Source: Kingdonia uniflora (Eukaryota > Streptophyta > Magnoliopsida > Ranunculales > Circaeasteraceae). From it: 64,000 nucleotides of DNA. Location: positions 806,001 through 870,000 of the forward strand of contig JACGCM010000933.1 of assembly GCA_014058105.1 (NCBI GenBank). The letters run 5' to 3'. The notes beneath the pieces were generated by a model that did no database searches, was not told where the DNA came from, and saw only the letters and a list, made by a program, of their open reading frames with translations. Both the position numbers and the translations under genes were made by a program. Below, one piece after another: positions 1 through 14,239 of this stretch (its first letter is position 1; the number at the start of each line of letters is the position of its first letter).

Positions 1-1830
1 ATAAAAACTACAGATGAAAACAAATCCTAAGGATTAAAACCGAACAGCCACCAACAAGGCCAGCACACCTAGGATAACCACCTGCCAAAGAGGATGGTAA
101 ACAGGATGGTAAACAATCCTAACACAGATGCAAACAGTGACTCAGTCACACCATCTAAACATAGATGAAACATCAACTTAACCGTCACAACATCAAGCCA
201 CCGATAAACAGTGACTTATTAACCAGTCACAACATCAAAGCACCTCAGTCTCTAAAAGACTGGAATCCAAAAATCAAAGACAATGCCATGAGAATATCAC
301 GCAAAGGCACAACTCCCTAAAAGACAAAAGGCAAAAGGGAACACACCCTACATGCCTAACAATAGGAAACAATAGCACAGAGGAAAATCTAATAACCAAC
401 TATACTAAACCGCATGCACCTCAATGCCAAATGCATAACTCTAACTAACACAGGTTAAACTATTAAAGGAATTTAGCAAAGAAGGGAAACTCGCCTGATA
501 AAAGATAACCCATAAATCTGCCAATCGACATGTTAACCCAACCTCAACCTCCACGACCGACAACAATCACACCAACGCCAACAATCCAACACCTGCAAGA
601 GATCACAACTCCAAATCTCAACAAAGCCCTCAATCACAAACCCTAAAATCACAAGGGTCCCACCGGGCCACAAACGAATCAATAATAAATAAAAGGATAG
701 AGGAGTTACTCACCGAAGAAGTTGCAAGATCAATCCCAACAATCGATCGCAAATGAGGAGTGAGGGGGAACAAGAAATTCCAATTGGAGAGTGAGTGTTG
801 AGTGAGAGAGAGAATGAAAGGAAATGGGTAATAAAACCCTAAAGATCGAACACTCCACTCGAGGCAATCCCACGGCCAAGAATCGCAAAGAAAGACCCAA
901 CCTGGTCATTCAAAAATGCCTCTGTTCGAATAGAATATGTTTCTATTCGAACAAAACAAGACAGGAAGAAGTGTATTCGAATAGAAAAGATTTTGTTCGA
1001 ATAAAATGGAACAGAAAGGAATCTATTCGAACAGAAAAGATGTTGTTTGAATAGAACTGGAACTGGTGGAAATCCATAGAACAAACATCTATTCGAACAG
1101 AAGATATTTCTATTCAAACAGAAAGAAACAGGGAGAAATGTATTCGAACAGGAAGGATGTTGTTTGAATAAAATGCACCAGATAAGGATCTATTTGAATG
1201 GAAAGAGGTCTGCTTGAATAGAAAGAGTAAAAACTAGACAAAAGATTCCTCAACGGAAAACTTCACGAAAAACTCAGAAAACCACGGATCCCTCCCAGAT
1301 CACACACTACCCAACCACCACCACCAACAACAGCAACAACAACAACAACAACCACAACACATCAACGACATGCCCCCCTCTACCAAACCAACCATGGGTA
1401 CCCAAAAGCCACACCAACCACAATAACAAATACGCCCACCACAGAGCCAACCATGAGCTCTACCAAGCCAACCAAAGGCTCCACCAAGCCAACCACGGGC
1501 ACCACCAAGCCAACTACAGACACCCTAAACTACAACACAACCTCCTCCACCCAACAGCCACCGAAACACAGGAAGGAAGAAAGGAATAAAACCCTGATAA
1601 GAGAATAAGATACAGATACAAAAAGTAAAAATGCATGATGTATGATAATTAAAATGCAGAATGATAATAATGAATAATAATAAATAAAATAAAATAAACA
1701 AAAAAATTGGGTCACTATACTATGCAACACATCGAATCCTTCCAATCGGAAGATAGGATTATACTTACCATTACCAGTTCCTAGCAGACCTTGGGAGAGC
1801 ATTTCGATGAATTTTATGGGTGGATTGCCC
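1..1830. other. AC-rich non-coding DNA, unassigned
   Basis: No convincing gene is visible. The plus strand is A/C rich. Read on the minus strand, the TTCGAA array at 921-1222 is followed by CT-rich transcript-leader-like sequence (about 900 down to 720), which resembles the order U3 repeat, R, U5 of an LTR in minus orientation. No paired LTR, PBS or coding domain was found to prove it. A CAA/CCA-rich simple stretch lies at 1310-1360, and a short imperfect repeat built on CCAAGCCAAC lies at about 1380-1520. The small ORFs here are composition artefacts. Confidence 0.4.
921..1222. repeat. Array of TTCGAA palindromes (about 12 units)
   Basis: About twelve copies of the palindromic core TATTCGAATA or close variants (TGTTCGAATA, CTATTCGAAC, TTTGAATA) are spaced about 17-45 bp apart. 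The units nearer 1200 are more decayed (TTCGAA to TTTGAA or TTCAAA, i.e. transitions). The same motif forms arrays in the LTRs at 37755-38098 and 43018-43358 and a pair in the LTR near 3000. Confidence 0.8.
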
Positions 1831-1834
1831 ATGA

Positions 1835-2850
1835 CCAGGTGTAAGAATGACTATTTTTTGTGGTGGTAGACCAATTCAGCAAGATGATTATTCTTATTCC
1901 ATGCCAGAAGATGGTCACCGGGGAAGGAGCAGCGCAATTATTTTTCAGAGACGTCTGGAGGAATTTCAGGCTCCCTTCTTCTATTATTTATGATAGAGAT
2001 AGCCACTTTTTGAGCCATTTCTAGAGATCGTCATGGGGAAGATGGACACTAAGTTAAAGATAAGTACCTCTTTTCATCAATAGACAGACAGGCAAATAGA
2101 GGTAGTTAACCGCACTTTGGTATATTTACTACGGGGATTCCATTCTAAGCATCCTAAAACTTGGGATGAGACTTTACCATATCTTCAGCTTGCATTTAAC
2201 CAGGCAATTCATGGTTCTAATTTGAAGTCTCCATTTGAAGACTGTTTGGGGTACTTGCCTCAAAGCCCTTTTGATTTGGCTTTTAGTCTTGGCGACAAGA
2301 CGGTGTCAGGAAATGAGGAAGAGGAAGAGATGAAAGCTCAACATTTTATTGAGAGGATAAGCAAGGTTCATGAGGTGATTGAAGTACAATTGAAGAAGAC
2401 TCAAGTGAAGTATAAGGCTCACTACGACAAGCATCGGGTTGAGTATAATTTTTAAGAGGGTGACCTCGTTTGGTTGCATTTGGGTAAGGAACGGCTTAAG
2501 GGGGAAGGTAAAATGTTTAACCTATCCGTTATGGTCCGTTTTTGATGCTCAAGAAGATTGGTAACAATGCTTTCCAATTGGATTTCCACCTTTCATGAAG
2601 ATGTATTCAGTGATTAATATCGAGCATTTAAAGTTGTTTGAGCCTTATCTTTTGGATGAAAACTCTACAATCGACACTCGCCTACTATCATTTGATGACT
2701 TATGGATGGAAAGAGAAGATCTATTGCAAGAGGATGGTATTCTAGAGAGTAAAGTTCATACTACAAGATGGGGTGGTATTGAATCGTTCCGAGTTGGGAA
2801 GAAGGGTCAACTACCTAGCAAGTCAAAGTGGTACCGGAGATGGGCATAGC
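1835..2850 (+). pseudogene. Chromovirus (Ty3/gypsy) pol 3' remnant: integrase core and C-terminal tail, element D
   Basis: Degenerate integrase of a chromovirus-type Ty3/gypsy element. The reading begins with a DxFSKM-like strand and a DRD stretch near 1990, and passes through stops around 2020-2100. It is open at 2117-2455 with the typical LLRGFHSKHPKTWDE block and a KSPFE motif. A stop at 2453 interrupts the EGDLVWLHLGKERL block. The 2595-2849 ORF starts with the INIEHLKLFEPYL linker that precedes the chromodomain and ends DGILESKVHTTRWGGIESF..., which resembles a weak chromodomain. gag, protease and reverse transcriptase are absent. It is followed by a polypurine tract and LTR in the right order. 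Confidence 0.8.
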
Positions 2851-2895
2851 CACATTTCCACATCTCCAGTTCTAGCTTGAGCAGGAGCTTAAGGC

Positions 2896-3420
2896 TCCTA
2901 AAGGGGGGAGCCATGATCTAGGAGGATCTAGGGAAGTTTTGATAAAAATTAACCAAAGTCGCTCAAACGAGATTTGGAGTCATTCGAGCGACTTTTGATC
3001 TATTCGAACAGACTTATTTTCTATTCGAATAGATTAAGTCCTATGATGAGATCCATAGAAATTCTAGGAAAGAGACTTATGGTTTAAGAGGAATTCAATT
3101 GTAATTAACTTTTATTAAGCACTTGAAGCTCTAAAGGGATTTTCCCAACCAATTTGTTTTGTTCTTCGTGCAATTATTCGTTTTAGGGTATCTCTATTTG
3201 TATTATGGATTATGTGTACCTTGAAATATGATGAGATGTAGATGTTATTGCCATTAGTGTAAGGTGACTTCGTAACTTGAGAGCAAAGTATAATCCCATC
3301 TTATTAGCTTCTGAGAAACTAAAATCTGTTAAAATTGTGTAAAACTAAATGTAGTTTATTGATTGTATCTATGAAGTATTGTTGATTCAAACTTGTTAGT
3401 GCAGGTCGAGTTAGAAACTG
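2896..3420 (+). mobile_element. PPT and 3' LTR of chromovirus element D (right edge uncertain)
   Basis: A polypurine tract (AAAGGGGGGAG, about 2899-2909) follows the pol remnant, and LTR-like sequence starts with TG at about 2913. The LTR contains two perfect TTCGAA palindromes at 2998-3030 and a TTCGAG variant just upstream. The right end is not fixed. The next recognisable sequence is the coiled-coil ORF of element A from about 3440, so the LTR is either truncated there or ends near 3400. Confidence 0.55.
2980..3030. repeat. TTCGAA palindromes in chromovirus LTR
   Basis: CATTCGAGCG is followed by CTATTCGAACAG and CTATTCGAATAG with about 20 bp spacing. This is the same motif as the long arrays elsewhere in the window, here inside an LTR of an unrelated superfamily. 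Confidence 0.75.
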
Positions 3421-3439
3421 TTTGCTCGAGTAAATAATA

Positions 3440-4690
3440 AATGCTTCAATACAATCATGAGTTTATGGTTGAATTTGATAGGATTAAGGATACAAATAAA
3501 GAGAGGGAGGATCAGTATGTTAAAGTTGAGCTCCAGCATGCTGAGGTAAAGAAAACTTTGAATAATCTGATCCAGCAGATCAAAAGTAAAGATGTTGAGA
3601 CAGTAAAACTATAGGGGGAGCTTGTGAGTATGCAAAGCGAAGTGGCATAGCTAAATAGTAGGATAGACTTGTTGATAGTACAAGGTAAAGAAGTTGATGC
3701 TGCTCAATGCCGTATCAGAACATTAGAGGTGGCAGATAAAGAGCTGTGGGATATTGTGGCCAGTTTGAAGGGTCAAGTAGCTAGGAAAGAAGGCAAACTA
3801 GAAAAGGTATGAGCTGATTTAGCAAGTAATGTGGTTAAGCAGTTGAGTGAGACCATATAAGGTAAAGATATCGACCTTCGGGTCACCCAAAATTGGTGTG
3901 ACGAACTAAATGAGCGAGTTACGAGGTTGAAGGCAGACTTGGCCAGTTCGCATGGCAAGAAGGCCGAGGTTGGAGAGCAGTTAAAGAAGAAGAAGAAAAT
4001 GACGCCAAGGTCTCGATTGTCAAGGGTGACATGGTTAACCCATCAGTTCAAATTAAAGAGTTGGAGGCAGATCTTATTTTTGTTCGTGTTGCCGTAAGGA
4101 AAGCAAACAAACAAACTAAAGAGAGTGATTATAAGTTAGAGGTTGTTCTCTGTAAAGAGAAAGAGTTACAGATAGCTATGAAGAGAAAGGATGAGCTGCT
4201 GAATAAAGCTCGTGCTGGGGGAGGTAATGTAAACGAGTTGGATTTGGTGGTACTTCGTGGTGAAGTGGAGGGGCAAAGAACATAAAATCATTTTGAGCAG
4301 GTGAAGGTGGCATAGTTAATATCACAGTTGACTATAGTGATATCGGGCTTGGAGCAACGCGCAGAACGGGCAGGCTCCCATTACACAAATTTGCAAAAAA
4401 TTCATAAGAGATTAAAAACACAATTTGTCGAGTTAGTCATACCAAATTGAGATAGGATTTCCCCGAAAGAGGTGCGGCCGAAGCTAATGGTTGTCATTGT
4501 CTACTTTTTGGAAGAAATAAGGAAGCTTGAGCTCGATAGGAATACCATACATGACTGTGTGGTACTCAGAGGTTGTATCTGTAATACTAATATAGATCGA
4601 GGAAATTATTTGAATTCCATGGAAACTGAGCTAGGCTCCCAACCTGCGGAACTAGTAGAGCAAGGAAGGAATATTGTAACTATTTGAGCT
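3440..4690 (+). pseudogene. Antisense coiled-coil ORF of Tat-like element A (5'-truncated, decayed)
   Basis: Heptad-rich Lys/Glu/Leu sequence reads in one direction with several in-frame stops (at about 3612, 3648, 3810 and 3857) and a shift before 4031. The 4031-4285 and 4472-4687 ORFs carry the C-terminal part. The last segment (FLEEIRKLELDRNTIHD ... EQGRNIVTI) aligns by eye with the C-terminal part of the minus-strand ORF of element C near 50.0-50.1 kb (RLEKESDTVYDSF ... DEGRQIVTA). The N-terminal domain seen in elements B and C is missing, so the left part was lost. It is convergent with the pol of the same element. Function unknown; such additional ORFs are known in Tat-lineage retrotransposons. 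Confidence 0.65.
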
Positions 4691-4804
4691 CTAGAGTTTA
4701 TGGCTGCACGACCTCCTTCGCAGGGGAAACTGTAGCTGACCTCCTAAAAGACAAACCTGTAAAAGTGACCTGTGTATTCTGTATTTGTAGACATGAAAAA
4801 ATAT

Positions 4805-4995
4805 GAAAGCTAGTTTTGCCTTTGCTTTATCTTGTGTCTTAAAGATAGTAGAGATCACTGATTAAAAACTAGTATTACCTTTGTTTTAATCTTTGATATA
4901 TGTATAGATTGATCGATTGAAAGCTAGTATTACCTTCGCTTTAATCTTTATATAGCTGGGTCGATTGATAGCTAGTATACCTTTGCTTTAATCTA
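4805..4995. repeat. Tandem repeat in the pol/antisense-ORF spacer of element A (4 copies, about 50-60 bp)
   Basis: Four copies start near 4805, 4864, 4919 and 4968 and share the core AAAGCTAGTATTACCTT-GCTTTAATC. The array lies between the convergent ends of the coiled-coil ORF and pol. Elements B and C have unrelated arrays in the same place. Confidence 0.8.
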
Positions 4996-5189
4996 TGAGG
5001 TTTACTAGATTCTACAAGTACGTAGAGAGTAATGTGCGAAAAAAAACTTAAAAGTTTTTCATTGAATAGAAAAGAATATACCTACTGTTGTAGATTGAAA
5101 TTTCACTTTTGGAATGTAAAGAATGATAAAAGAGTAATATTTAATGGAATACTAGGGATATAGCGATAATATCATTTCAATCTCCTAGT

Positions 5190-8100
5190 GCTCCAAGGAT
5201 TTGGTAGGCAAACACCTTTCTATATCATGAGGTAGTATGATCCAAGGCCAATACGGCCAACGATGAGGAAAGGACCATCCCAAATTTTTATGAGCTTCTC
5301 AGCATTAAATTTTTTTTTGCTCTAAGGAATTTCTCTGTGGACTAGATCGTCGATATGGAACTCGCAGCTTCGGACTCCTCTGTTGGAATGATGGCTTCAG
5401 CTAGCTAGTGATCTTTGATAGAATTGTGGTATTCTGTTGAAATGATGGCTTCAGTGTCGTAGGCCAGGAAGAAGGGAGAACATCTAGTTGACTGTCTTGG
5501 TGTTGTACGGTATGCCCATAAGACATGAGGTAACTCTCGTATCTAATTTAGTTTCTTTTACGATCGAAGCCTTTTCTTGATTCCATCCACTATTGTTTTG
5601 TTGGTGATTTTGGCCTTTCCATTTCCTTGTAGGTAGTATGGGTTGGATAGGGAATAAATGATATTGTGTTTGTGGAGGAAAGCCACGACCTTTTCTCCAA
5701 TGAACTACGACCCGTTATCAATTTGAATTAGGGGGGGCATCCAAACCGTATGATAATATGTTCCCAGATATAAGAGATGATCTATTATATTCTAGTTTAA
5801 CAAAGAGGAACTGCTTCTGCCCATTTTGAAATATAATCTGTCGATACGAGTCAAAAATGCTCGTTACCCGACATATTGGGAAATTCTCCCACGAGATCGA
5901 GTGCCCACCGCTTTAAAGGGCAGAATGCCTTGCTTACATGGAGTTCGAGTACAGGAGCTCGTATCATGTATCCATGTTATTGGCATGTGTCGCATCTTCG
6001 TGAGTACTCTTCCACTTGCTTGTGCATTCCCAGCCAAAATACTCATTGTATAATTACTCTGTTTGCAAGTAACTGACCTGCGGCATGGAAGCCACAAGTT
6101 CTTTTATGTAAATATTTGAGCATTCTATCGACTTTTTTCATGAAAAGGCACTTAAGATAAGGCCCTGTTACTGATCAATGATATAAATGACCGCTCTAAA
6201 CTGTATAACTCTTCAAGTTTTTGATTAACTGTCGGTGTTCTTTTGGATTTTCTAGAAGGGGCCCGTCACAATTATTTTTTAGGCCGAGGTAGGCAATAAA
6301 AGGTTTCCTCCAATCATCGTCTCCCTCTTCATCGCCCCTAGTGTTGATCGCGCATACAGAGTAGATATCAATGTTGGGGGTTGATATCACTTCAATTTGG
6401 AGGTATCGTACTTCTGTACCCAAGACGTTGGTTAAGTAAGCTAGGAAATTGGCATGTCTGTTCTCACCTTATGGTAAATAGTCGAGAGTTGTTATTATAA
6501 ATATGCTCATCTTATCAGCGATAAGGGCTGCATATTTGACCATCTTTCTATTTTTCTTGTACTGTTCAGAGTAATGGTAGACAATTAGCAAAGAATCTGT
6601 ATATACTGATAGCTTGAGAACACCAAGCTCGAGTGCTAAATCGAACCCATAAATTAAAGCTTAGTATTCGACAACATTGTTTGAAGCATTAAAATCCAAG
6701 CATATTGATTTCTCGATTCTGTAATTTGATAGGGTAATCAGTATAATTCCATTCCCCAACCCTGCGGGACCTGTTAAGCCATCTATAAGAGGTCTTTATC
6801 CTTTTCTTGTAATCCATTCAGATCATTCGTTAAATGGTCTTGGAGGAAGATTTTTTGTTATCTCATCTGTGAGGTCAGGGTTGTGCTCCTCCCAATCTGG
6901 ATCATCTACAGGAAAATCTGCCAGAAAATTTGTAACAGCTTGACCTTTTTCTGAATAACATTGTTTAAACTTGATATTATGTTTTCCCAAACTGACAGAC
7001 CATTGTTGCACTCATCGTGATTTAGCGTATATTTGTATATCTTTATTGGGTTGAACCTTTCCTCATTTGGTACACCCTCGGAGTAGCAAGAATAGTCACC
7101 GACATCAATCTAAAGACTTAAAGATGAATTGATTGACAGCAACAATCTTGCTAGCTAGCTTCTGAACGTCGTGCTTTATTTTTGGAGAGGGTATGTTGAG
7201 GAGAGCCCGAATATGACTTGGGTCAGCTTCAATCTCTTTCTTGCTAATAAGATGGTCAAGGAACTTGCTTGAGTACACTAGGAATTGACATTTATCAGGA
7301 TTGAGCCGTATCTTGTATGAGTATAGAATATGGAAGACCGTGGAGAGATCGGTGATATGGTCTTTTGACTGTAAGCTTTTACAGAGTAGATCATCGATGT
7401 AGACTTCAGCGATTTTCCCCAAGTATGCTTTAAACATTATCATCATTAATATTTGATAAGTCACTCCTGCGTTCTTTAGTCCAAAAGGCATAACTCTATA
7501 ATAGTAGAGTCCTCTTTCAGTTATGAAAATAGTCTTTTCCTGATTATCATCTAAGAGAGGTATCTGATTGTATCCAAAAGTAGCATTTATCATAGATAAG
7601 AGCTTGTGTCCTACTGTTGAATCAAGAATTTGATGAATGATTTGAAGAGGAAAACTGTCCTTCAGAGTGTGTTTGTTTAAATCTGTGAAATCCACACAAA
7701 CTCGGACTTTCCCATTCTTCTTTGGAACTGCGACAGTGTTAGAAATCCAATCCGGGTACTTAGCTTCTCGAATGAATCTGATTTTGATTAACTTATCAAT
7801 TTCATTGTTAACCTCATCTCGAAGATGACGTGATAGTCTTCTCTATTTCAGTTTGACCACCATGGCGTTGTTGTCGATGCTTAATCTGTGACATGCCTTG
7901 GCTGGGTCGACTCCTGGAATTTCTTCGAAAGACCAAGCGAAGATGTCTTGGTTCATTCAAAAAAGTGAGTGAGGGCTTCCTTTTTGTGCAGGACCATCTT
8001 GGTACCAATATAAGTACCCCTGCTTGATCCGTCAATGTATATATACTATGTAGGTTTTTCTGTTGAAGGCTAGTCATCGGTGTAGTCAGCTTTCTGTAAT

Positions 8101-9457
8101 TGTTATGCAGCAAATTTGTTAGATGTGTCGAGCATGGCAGAGACAGTATTTTTACAAGCTCGGGAGAGATTTTGACAGCCCATGATTTTGTAGATACCAC
8201 CATTGCGCATGAAGGAATTGCTTCTATGTTATGGATCCAACAGCGACCCATTATCCCCAAGTAATGAGATTTGGCAATGATGATGCAGAATACGACATCA
8301 ATTGTAGCTGGTCCAATGGTGATGGGTAGGATGATCTTGCCTATTCATTCTTCCTTAGACCCATTAAAGCTACTAATATCGATATCACTTGGAATTACTT
8401 GATCGGCCAATCCCATTTATTCGATTGTGCTTTGAAAGAAATTTTCAATACCGCTATCAGAATCAATCATCATTTTATGCATTACAAATTTTTTCATCTT
8501 CAGCATGATAATTACTAGAGCATCACGATGAGGAAACTTAACGTGACTTATATCGCAATCTTTAAATAAAATCCAAAGTCATCGATTGCTTGATTCAAGA
8601 ATGAGCTTAGCTTTTATATCTTTAGTGGTGTGATCACAGTACTCTGATAATCTCCATCGTTTGAATCTGAAATAGTTATTAATAAGATGGATCTCAATCA
8701 TGTTACTGTGGTACATATGGTATAAGTGCTTTTCCTCAGCTTGATCTTTGATTTAAACTACTTCGACCTGCATCTTGTAGCTACCATTCTTGTATCCTTC
8801 CAGATCGACAATGTACTCGCGTATTTTTCCATCTTTGAAAATATATTCTAGCAACATCTGTAAAGCATAGCACTTTTCAGTTTTATGATAATTAACCTTG
8901 TGATGCATGCAGTACGGTTTGCCTTCAATCGTTTCCAGTGGTTTAGATACACTGTAAAACTTATTTTTCGCCAGCACGGGAAAAATTGATAAGATCCAGA
9001 CATTCATCTTGGAGAGGACTATCATGGGCAATAAATTGTCTTTCTGAGATTTTCCTGTGTTTACCTTAGATCGCTTTTGATCACCCTCGTCCTCCTTTGG
9101 TTCACTATTGCATTCTATATTTTGACCTTTAGTGGTTAGGATGGATTTAGTAGATATTTATGTCTTTTGGTCATCATCCTTTCCAGGTTGATATACCTAT
9201 TGACCTTGGTAATCATGTCTTCCATGGTTGTGGGTTTGTTTAAGAAAAGATGCTCATTTGCTTTGCAATCGAGTTATAGTGCATTTGTAAATGCAGTAAC
9301 TACTATTTTTTTATCAAGATTGCTATCTTTTCACACGAGCTCCAGAAACTTCTTTGCAAAGACCTCGAGCTTCCCTCCTTGAGACTGTTTGAGACTAATA
9401 AGAAAATATAAATTCTCTTCCTTGTCATTATTGCAAGCATGACACTGTAGACTAATT
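5190..9457 (-). pseudogene. Ty3/gypsy (Tat-like) gag 3' part and pol, element A
   Basis: Reading leftward on the minus strand: the gag tail is at 9457-9160, with LKQSQGGKLEVFAKKFLEL. A His/Cys linker is at 9031-8753 (YCMHHKVNYHKTEKCYALQ). A protease-like block at about 8500-8150 has its active site read as IDSDSG. Reverse transcriptase at 7810-7105 has YIDDL. Then come the RNase H regions at 7011-6400 and an integrase at about 6250-5190 with zinc-binding and WALDLVGEFP blocks. Many stops and shifts make it dead. Around 7020-7100 roughly 80-90 residues of the first RNase H seem to be missing. The second RNase H-like block (LSVYTDSLLIVYHYSEQY) fits the dual RNase H of the Tat lineage. gag continues across the plastid insertion at 30649. 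Confidence 0.85.
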
Positions 9458-9460
9458 GAA

Positions 9461-9534
9461 AGGGATGTAGCGCAGCTTGGTAGCACGTTTGTTTTAGATA
9501 CAAAATGTCACGGGTTCAAATCCTGTCATCCCTA
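9461..9534 (+). pseudogene. trnP-UGG: Plastid tRNA-Pro pseudogene, anticodon changed from UGG to UAG
   Basis: The 74-nt cloverleaf matches plastid trnP, with AGGGATG at the 5' end, the GGTTCAAATCC T-loop and CATCCCT at the 3' end. The anticodon loop reads TTTTAGATA where the plastid gene has TTTTGGGTA, so the anticodon is TAG. D-loop GCGCG is also changed to GCACG. All these are G-to-A changes. It forms the left edge of the NUPT. Confidence 0.9.
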
Positions 9535-9713
9535 CCTATTACTTCTCATATGGGAAGTAACGAAGGATCAATTTCAATCTTTTAAATTTGGACATTCAAT
9601 CTTTTAAATTTGGATAAAAAATATCTTTGAGTTTATGGTACTATATGCATGCAAGATATGTTAGGGGTTATAAAAAAAAATATTTAAGGTCTTATGCGAT
9701 AAAAGATAAGAAA

Positions 9714-9787
9714 GCGCTCTTAGTTCAGTTCGGTAGAACACGGGTCTCCAAAATCCGATGTCGTAGGTTCAAATCCTACAGAACGTG
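9714..9787 (+). pseudogene. trnW-CCA: Plastid tRNA-Trp (CCA) copy
   Basis: The 74-nt plastid trnW has its CCA anticodon preserved (GTCTCCAAAA). One acceptor-stem pair is broken (5' GCGCTCT with 3' AGAACGT, where AGAGCGT is expected) and the anticodon stem carries a further change (GGGTC / AATCC). As part of a nuclear plastid fragment it is unlikely to be expressed. Confidence 0.9.
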
Positions 9788-9874
9788 ATTCCATTATTTA
9801 AACATCAACTTGAATTTGACCTCTTGCAGATTTAAAAAAGGAGGAGGTCAATCAAAAAAAGATATGTGACTTAA

Positions 9875-10096
<222 letters not shown>

Positions 10097-10112
10097 TCAA
10101 TGAATTTCAAAT

Positions 10113-11512
<1,400 letters not shown>

Positions 11513-11521
11513 GAGGTCCCA

Positions 11522-11641
11522 ATGACTATAGATCGAACTTATCCAATTTTTACAGTGAGATGGTTAGCTATTCACGGACTAGTTGTACCTACCATTTCTT
11601 TTTTGGGGTCAATATCAGCCATGCAGTTCATCCAACGATAA
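11522..11641 (+). pseudogene. psbF: psbF copy (cytochrome b559 beta), still open
   Basis: 39 codons plus stop, uninterrupted: [19 protein letters not shown]..., ending AMQFIQR. This is the beta subunit of cytochrome b559 in photosystem II, with the heme-binding His in the RWLAIHG segment preserved. AGGAGG lies 6 nt upstream. Although intact, it lies between broken psbE and broken psbL in a nuclear insertion without plastid promoters, so function is not expected. Confidence 0.92.
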
Positions 11642-11663
11642 ACCTAATCCGAATTATAGAGCT

Positions 11664-11780
11664 ATGACACAATCAAACCCGAACGAACAAAGTGTTGAAT
11701 TGAATCGTACCAGTCTTTACTGGGGGTAATTACTCATTTTTGTACTTGCTATTTTATTTTCCAATTATTTCTTTAATTAA
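11664..11780 (+). pseudogene. psbL: psbL pseudogene (photosystem II L)
   Basis: The usual 38 codons begin [16 protein letters not shown] stop replaces Leu after YWG (TTA to TAA at about codon 22). The start is a genomic ATG. In many plastomes psbL begins ACG and is edited, so ATG here may be ancestral or could be compatible with a C-to-T change. Confidence 0.9.
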
Positions 11781-11903
11781 GAAAAGAAGGATAATAGTAG
11801 GAATTCTCTTATCCCATTCAGAAGGATCTCATTTCATAATAATCCATGACTGTTTATGTCTCTAGCATGACCACTTGATGAAATGTGGAGGGAAGTGAGG
11901 TAA

Positions 11904-12026
11904 AAGGCCGATACTACTGGAAGGATTCCTCTTTGGCTGATAGGTACTGTAGCTGGTATTCTTGTGATTGGTTTAGTAGGTGTTTTCTTTTATGGTTCAT
12001 ATTCCGGATTGGGTTCATCCCTGTAG
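11904..12026 (+). pseudogene. psbJ: psbJ pseudogene (photosystem II J), start codon lost
   Basis: Codons 2-40 ([15 protein letters not shown]...) are open to TAG, but the initiator position reads AAG instead of ATG. Otherwise it has normal length (41 codons including stop). Last gene of the psbE cluster, followed by the hairpin at 12059-12138. Confidence 0.9.
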
Positions 12027-12058
12027 TAATCATATAAACTGAGTTGTATACATGAAAA

Positions 12059-12138
12059 AGTAAGAACTCAACGGGACGGGACCTTACTCCCCCTCTCTAA
12101 TTGAAGGTAGTAAGGTCCTGTCCCGTTGAGTTCTTACT
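12059..12138 (+). terminator. Large inverted repeat downstream of psbJ (3'-end stem-loop)
   Basis: The arms 12059-12088 and 12109-12138 are 30 nt each and pair throughout with one G:T, around a 20-nt loop. Position directly after the psbE-F-L-J cluster fits the 3' stem-loop that stabilises plastid transcripts. The arms have stayed matched although the neighbouring genes decayed. Confidence 0.8.
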
Positions 12139-13053
12139 CTTCCAAAAATACTTTGATACATTCCATAGTATGGAAATTTTAAATTCATCAAGTCAACATC
12201 AACATGATAATCTATTCGAATAAATTGAATGAGAAAACGAGCCTTTTACTTTAATGTTTCAAACCACTCCATTCCTTCTGATGAGATTTTTGAAGAATTA
12301 ACCCCATTCGTTGATTCAGAGTACATGTTCCTCCATAGTATCAATTAGTTCAAGGTCAGAAGAAAAACGGAATCCATTGATTGTTTGGATGAAAAAATGA
12401 GGGATTTTTGTAGATGAAACAACATGGCAAATATATTTTATAGTATCTATACATATAGTACTAAAATATACTAAAAAACCTACTCTATTTATTTTATTTG
12501 AATTTACTATCTCATCAAAAAAAAAATTAATTCATTGAAAATTTTTAATTTACTCAATGAGTTATCCCCCCCCCCCCCCCCCCCCTTTATGCTTGTCCAC
12601 GACTTCTTCTAATTAGAAATAAATTAGAAATTTAAATACATAGATTCCAAATAGACTATAGTAATCTTTGACGAATGAAATCCTAAATTCTTATTATTTC
12701 GACAGAAGAAGGGGCATTTTCCACCCTATTTCTTGTGTCGAAGATTAAGAAGATGGCTAATCCCTTGTTGCCTTCATTTTTGCGTTGCTTTATATTCCCC
12801 TACTACACGTATTTTATTCAAATTTTATTAAATTTTATTAAAATAGAATCAATTTGAGTTATAATCATAATTATAAAATAGAAAACTATTGATGAATTTG
12901 ATGGCATTTATAATTTGCTAATAATGACATAGTCACACCACCCCAACTTAAATAAAAAAAAGGGTGATCAAATAATATATAATATTCTTAGTAATAGAAA
13001 TTCTAATATTCTTAGTAATAGAAATGCTAGTTTATTACTACCAATTGGTGGAT
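12139..13053. other. psbJ-petA spacer of the NUPT
   Basis: AT-rich plastid spacer with no gene seen. It contains a 20-nt C run at 12566-12585 and a short direct repeat of ATTCTTAGTAATAGAAAT near 12985-13025. Confidence 0.7.
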
Positions 13054-14045
<992 letters not shown>

Positions 14046-14239
14046 CTACAATAAATTTGGTAGGTTGCTAGTATAGTTACCTATCCATGATTCTGCTATT
14101 GTACTGGAAAAATCTCCCTGGAATACAGGAAGAATCACCTAGATTGGTAAAAAGAGAAAGAGTGAGTTAGATTTAAAATGATTTGTTTAGATATGAAGTA
14201 ACAAACATTATGATTGGGCTAATATAGGTAGATCATTCT

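Noticed and set aside
921..1222. Heat-shock elements
   Set aside because: A heat-shock element needs nTTCnnGAAn spacing. Here TTC and GAA are directly adjacent (TTCGAA), so the array does not fit.
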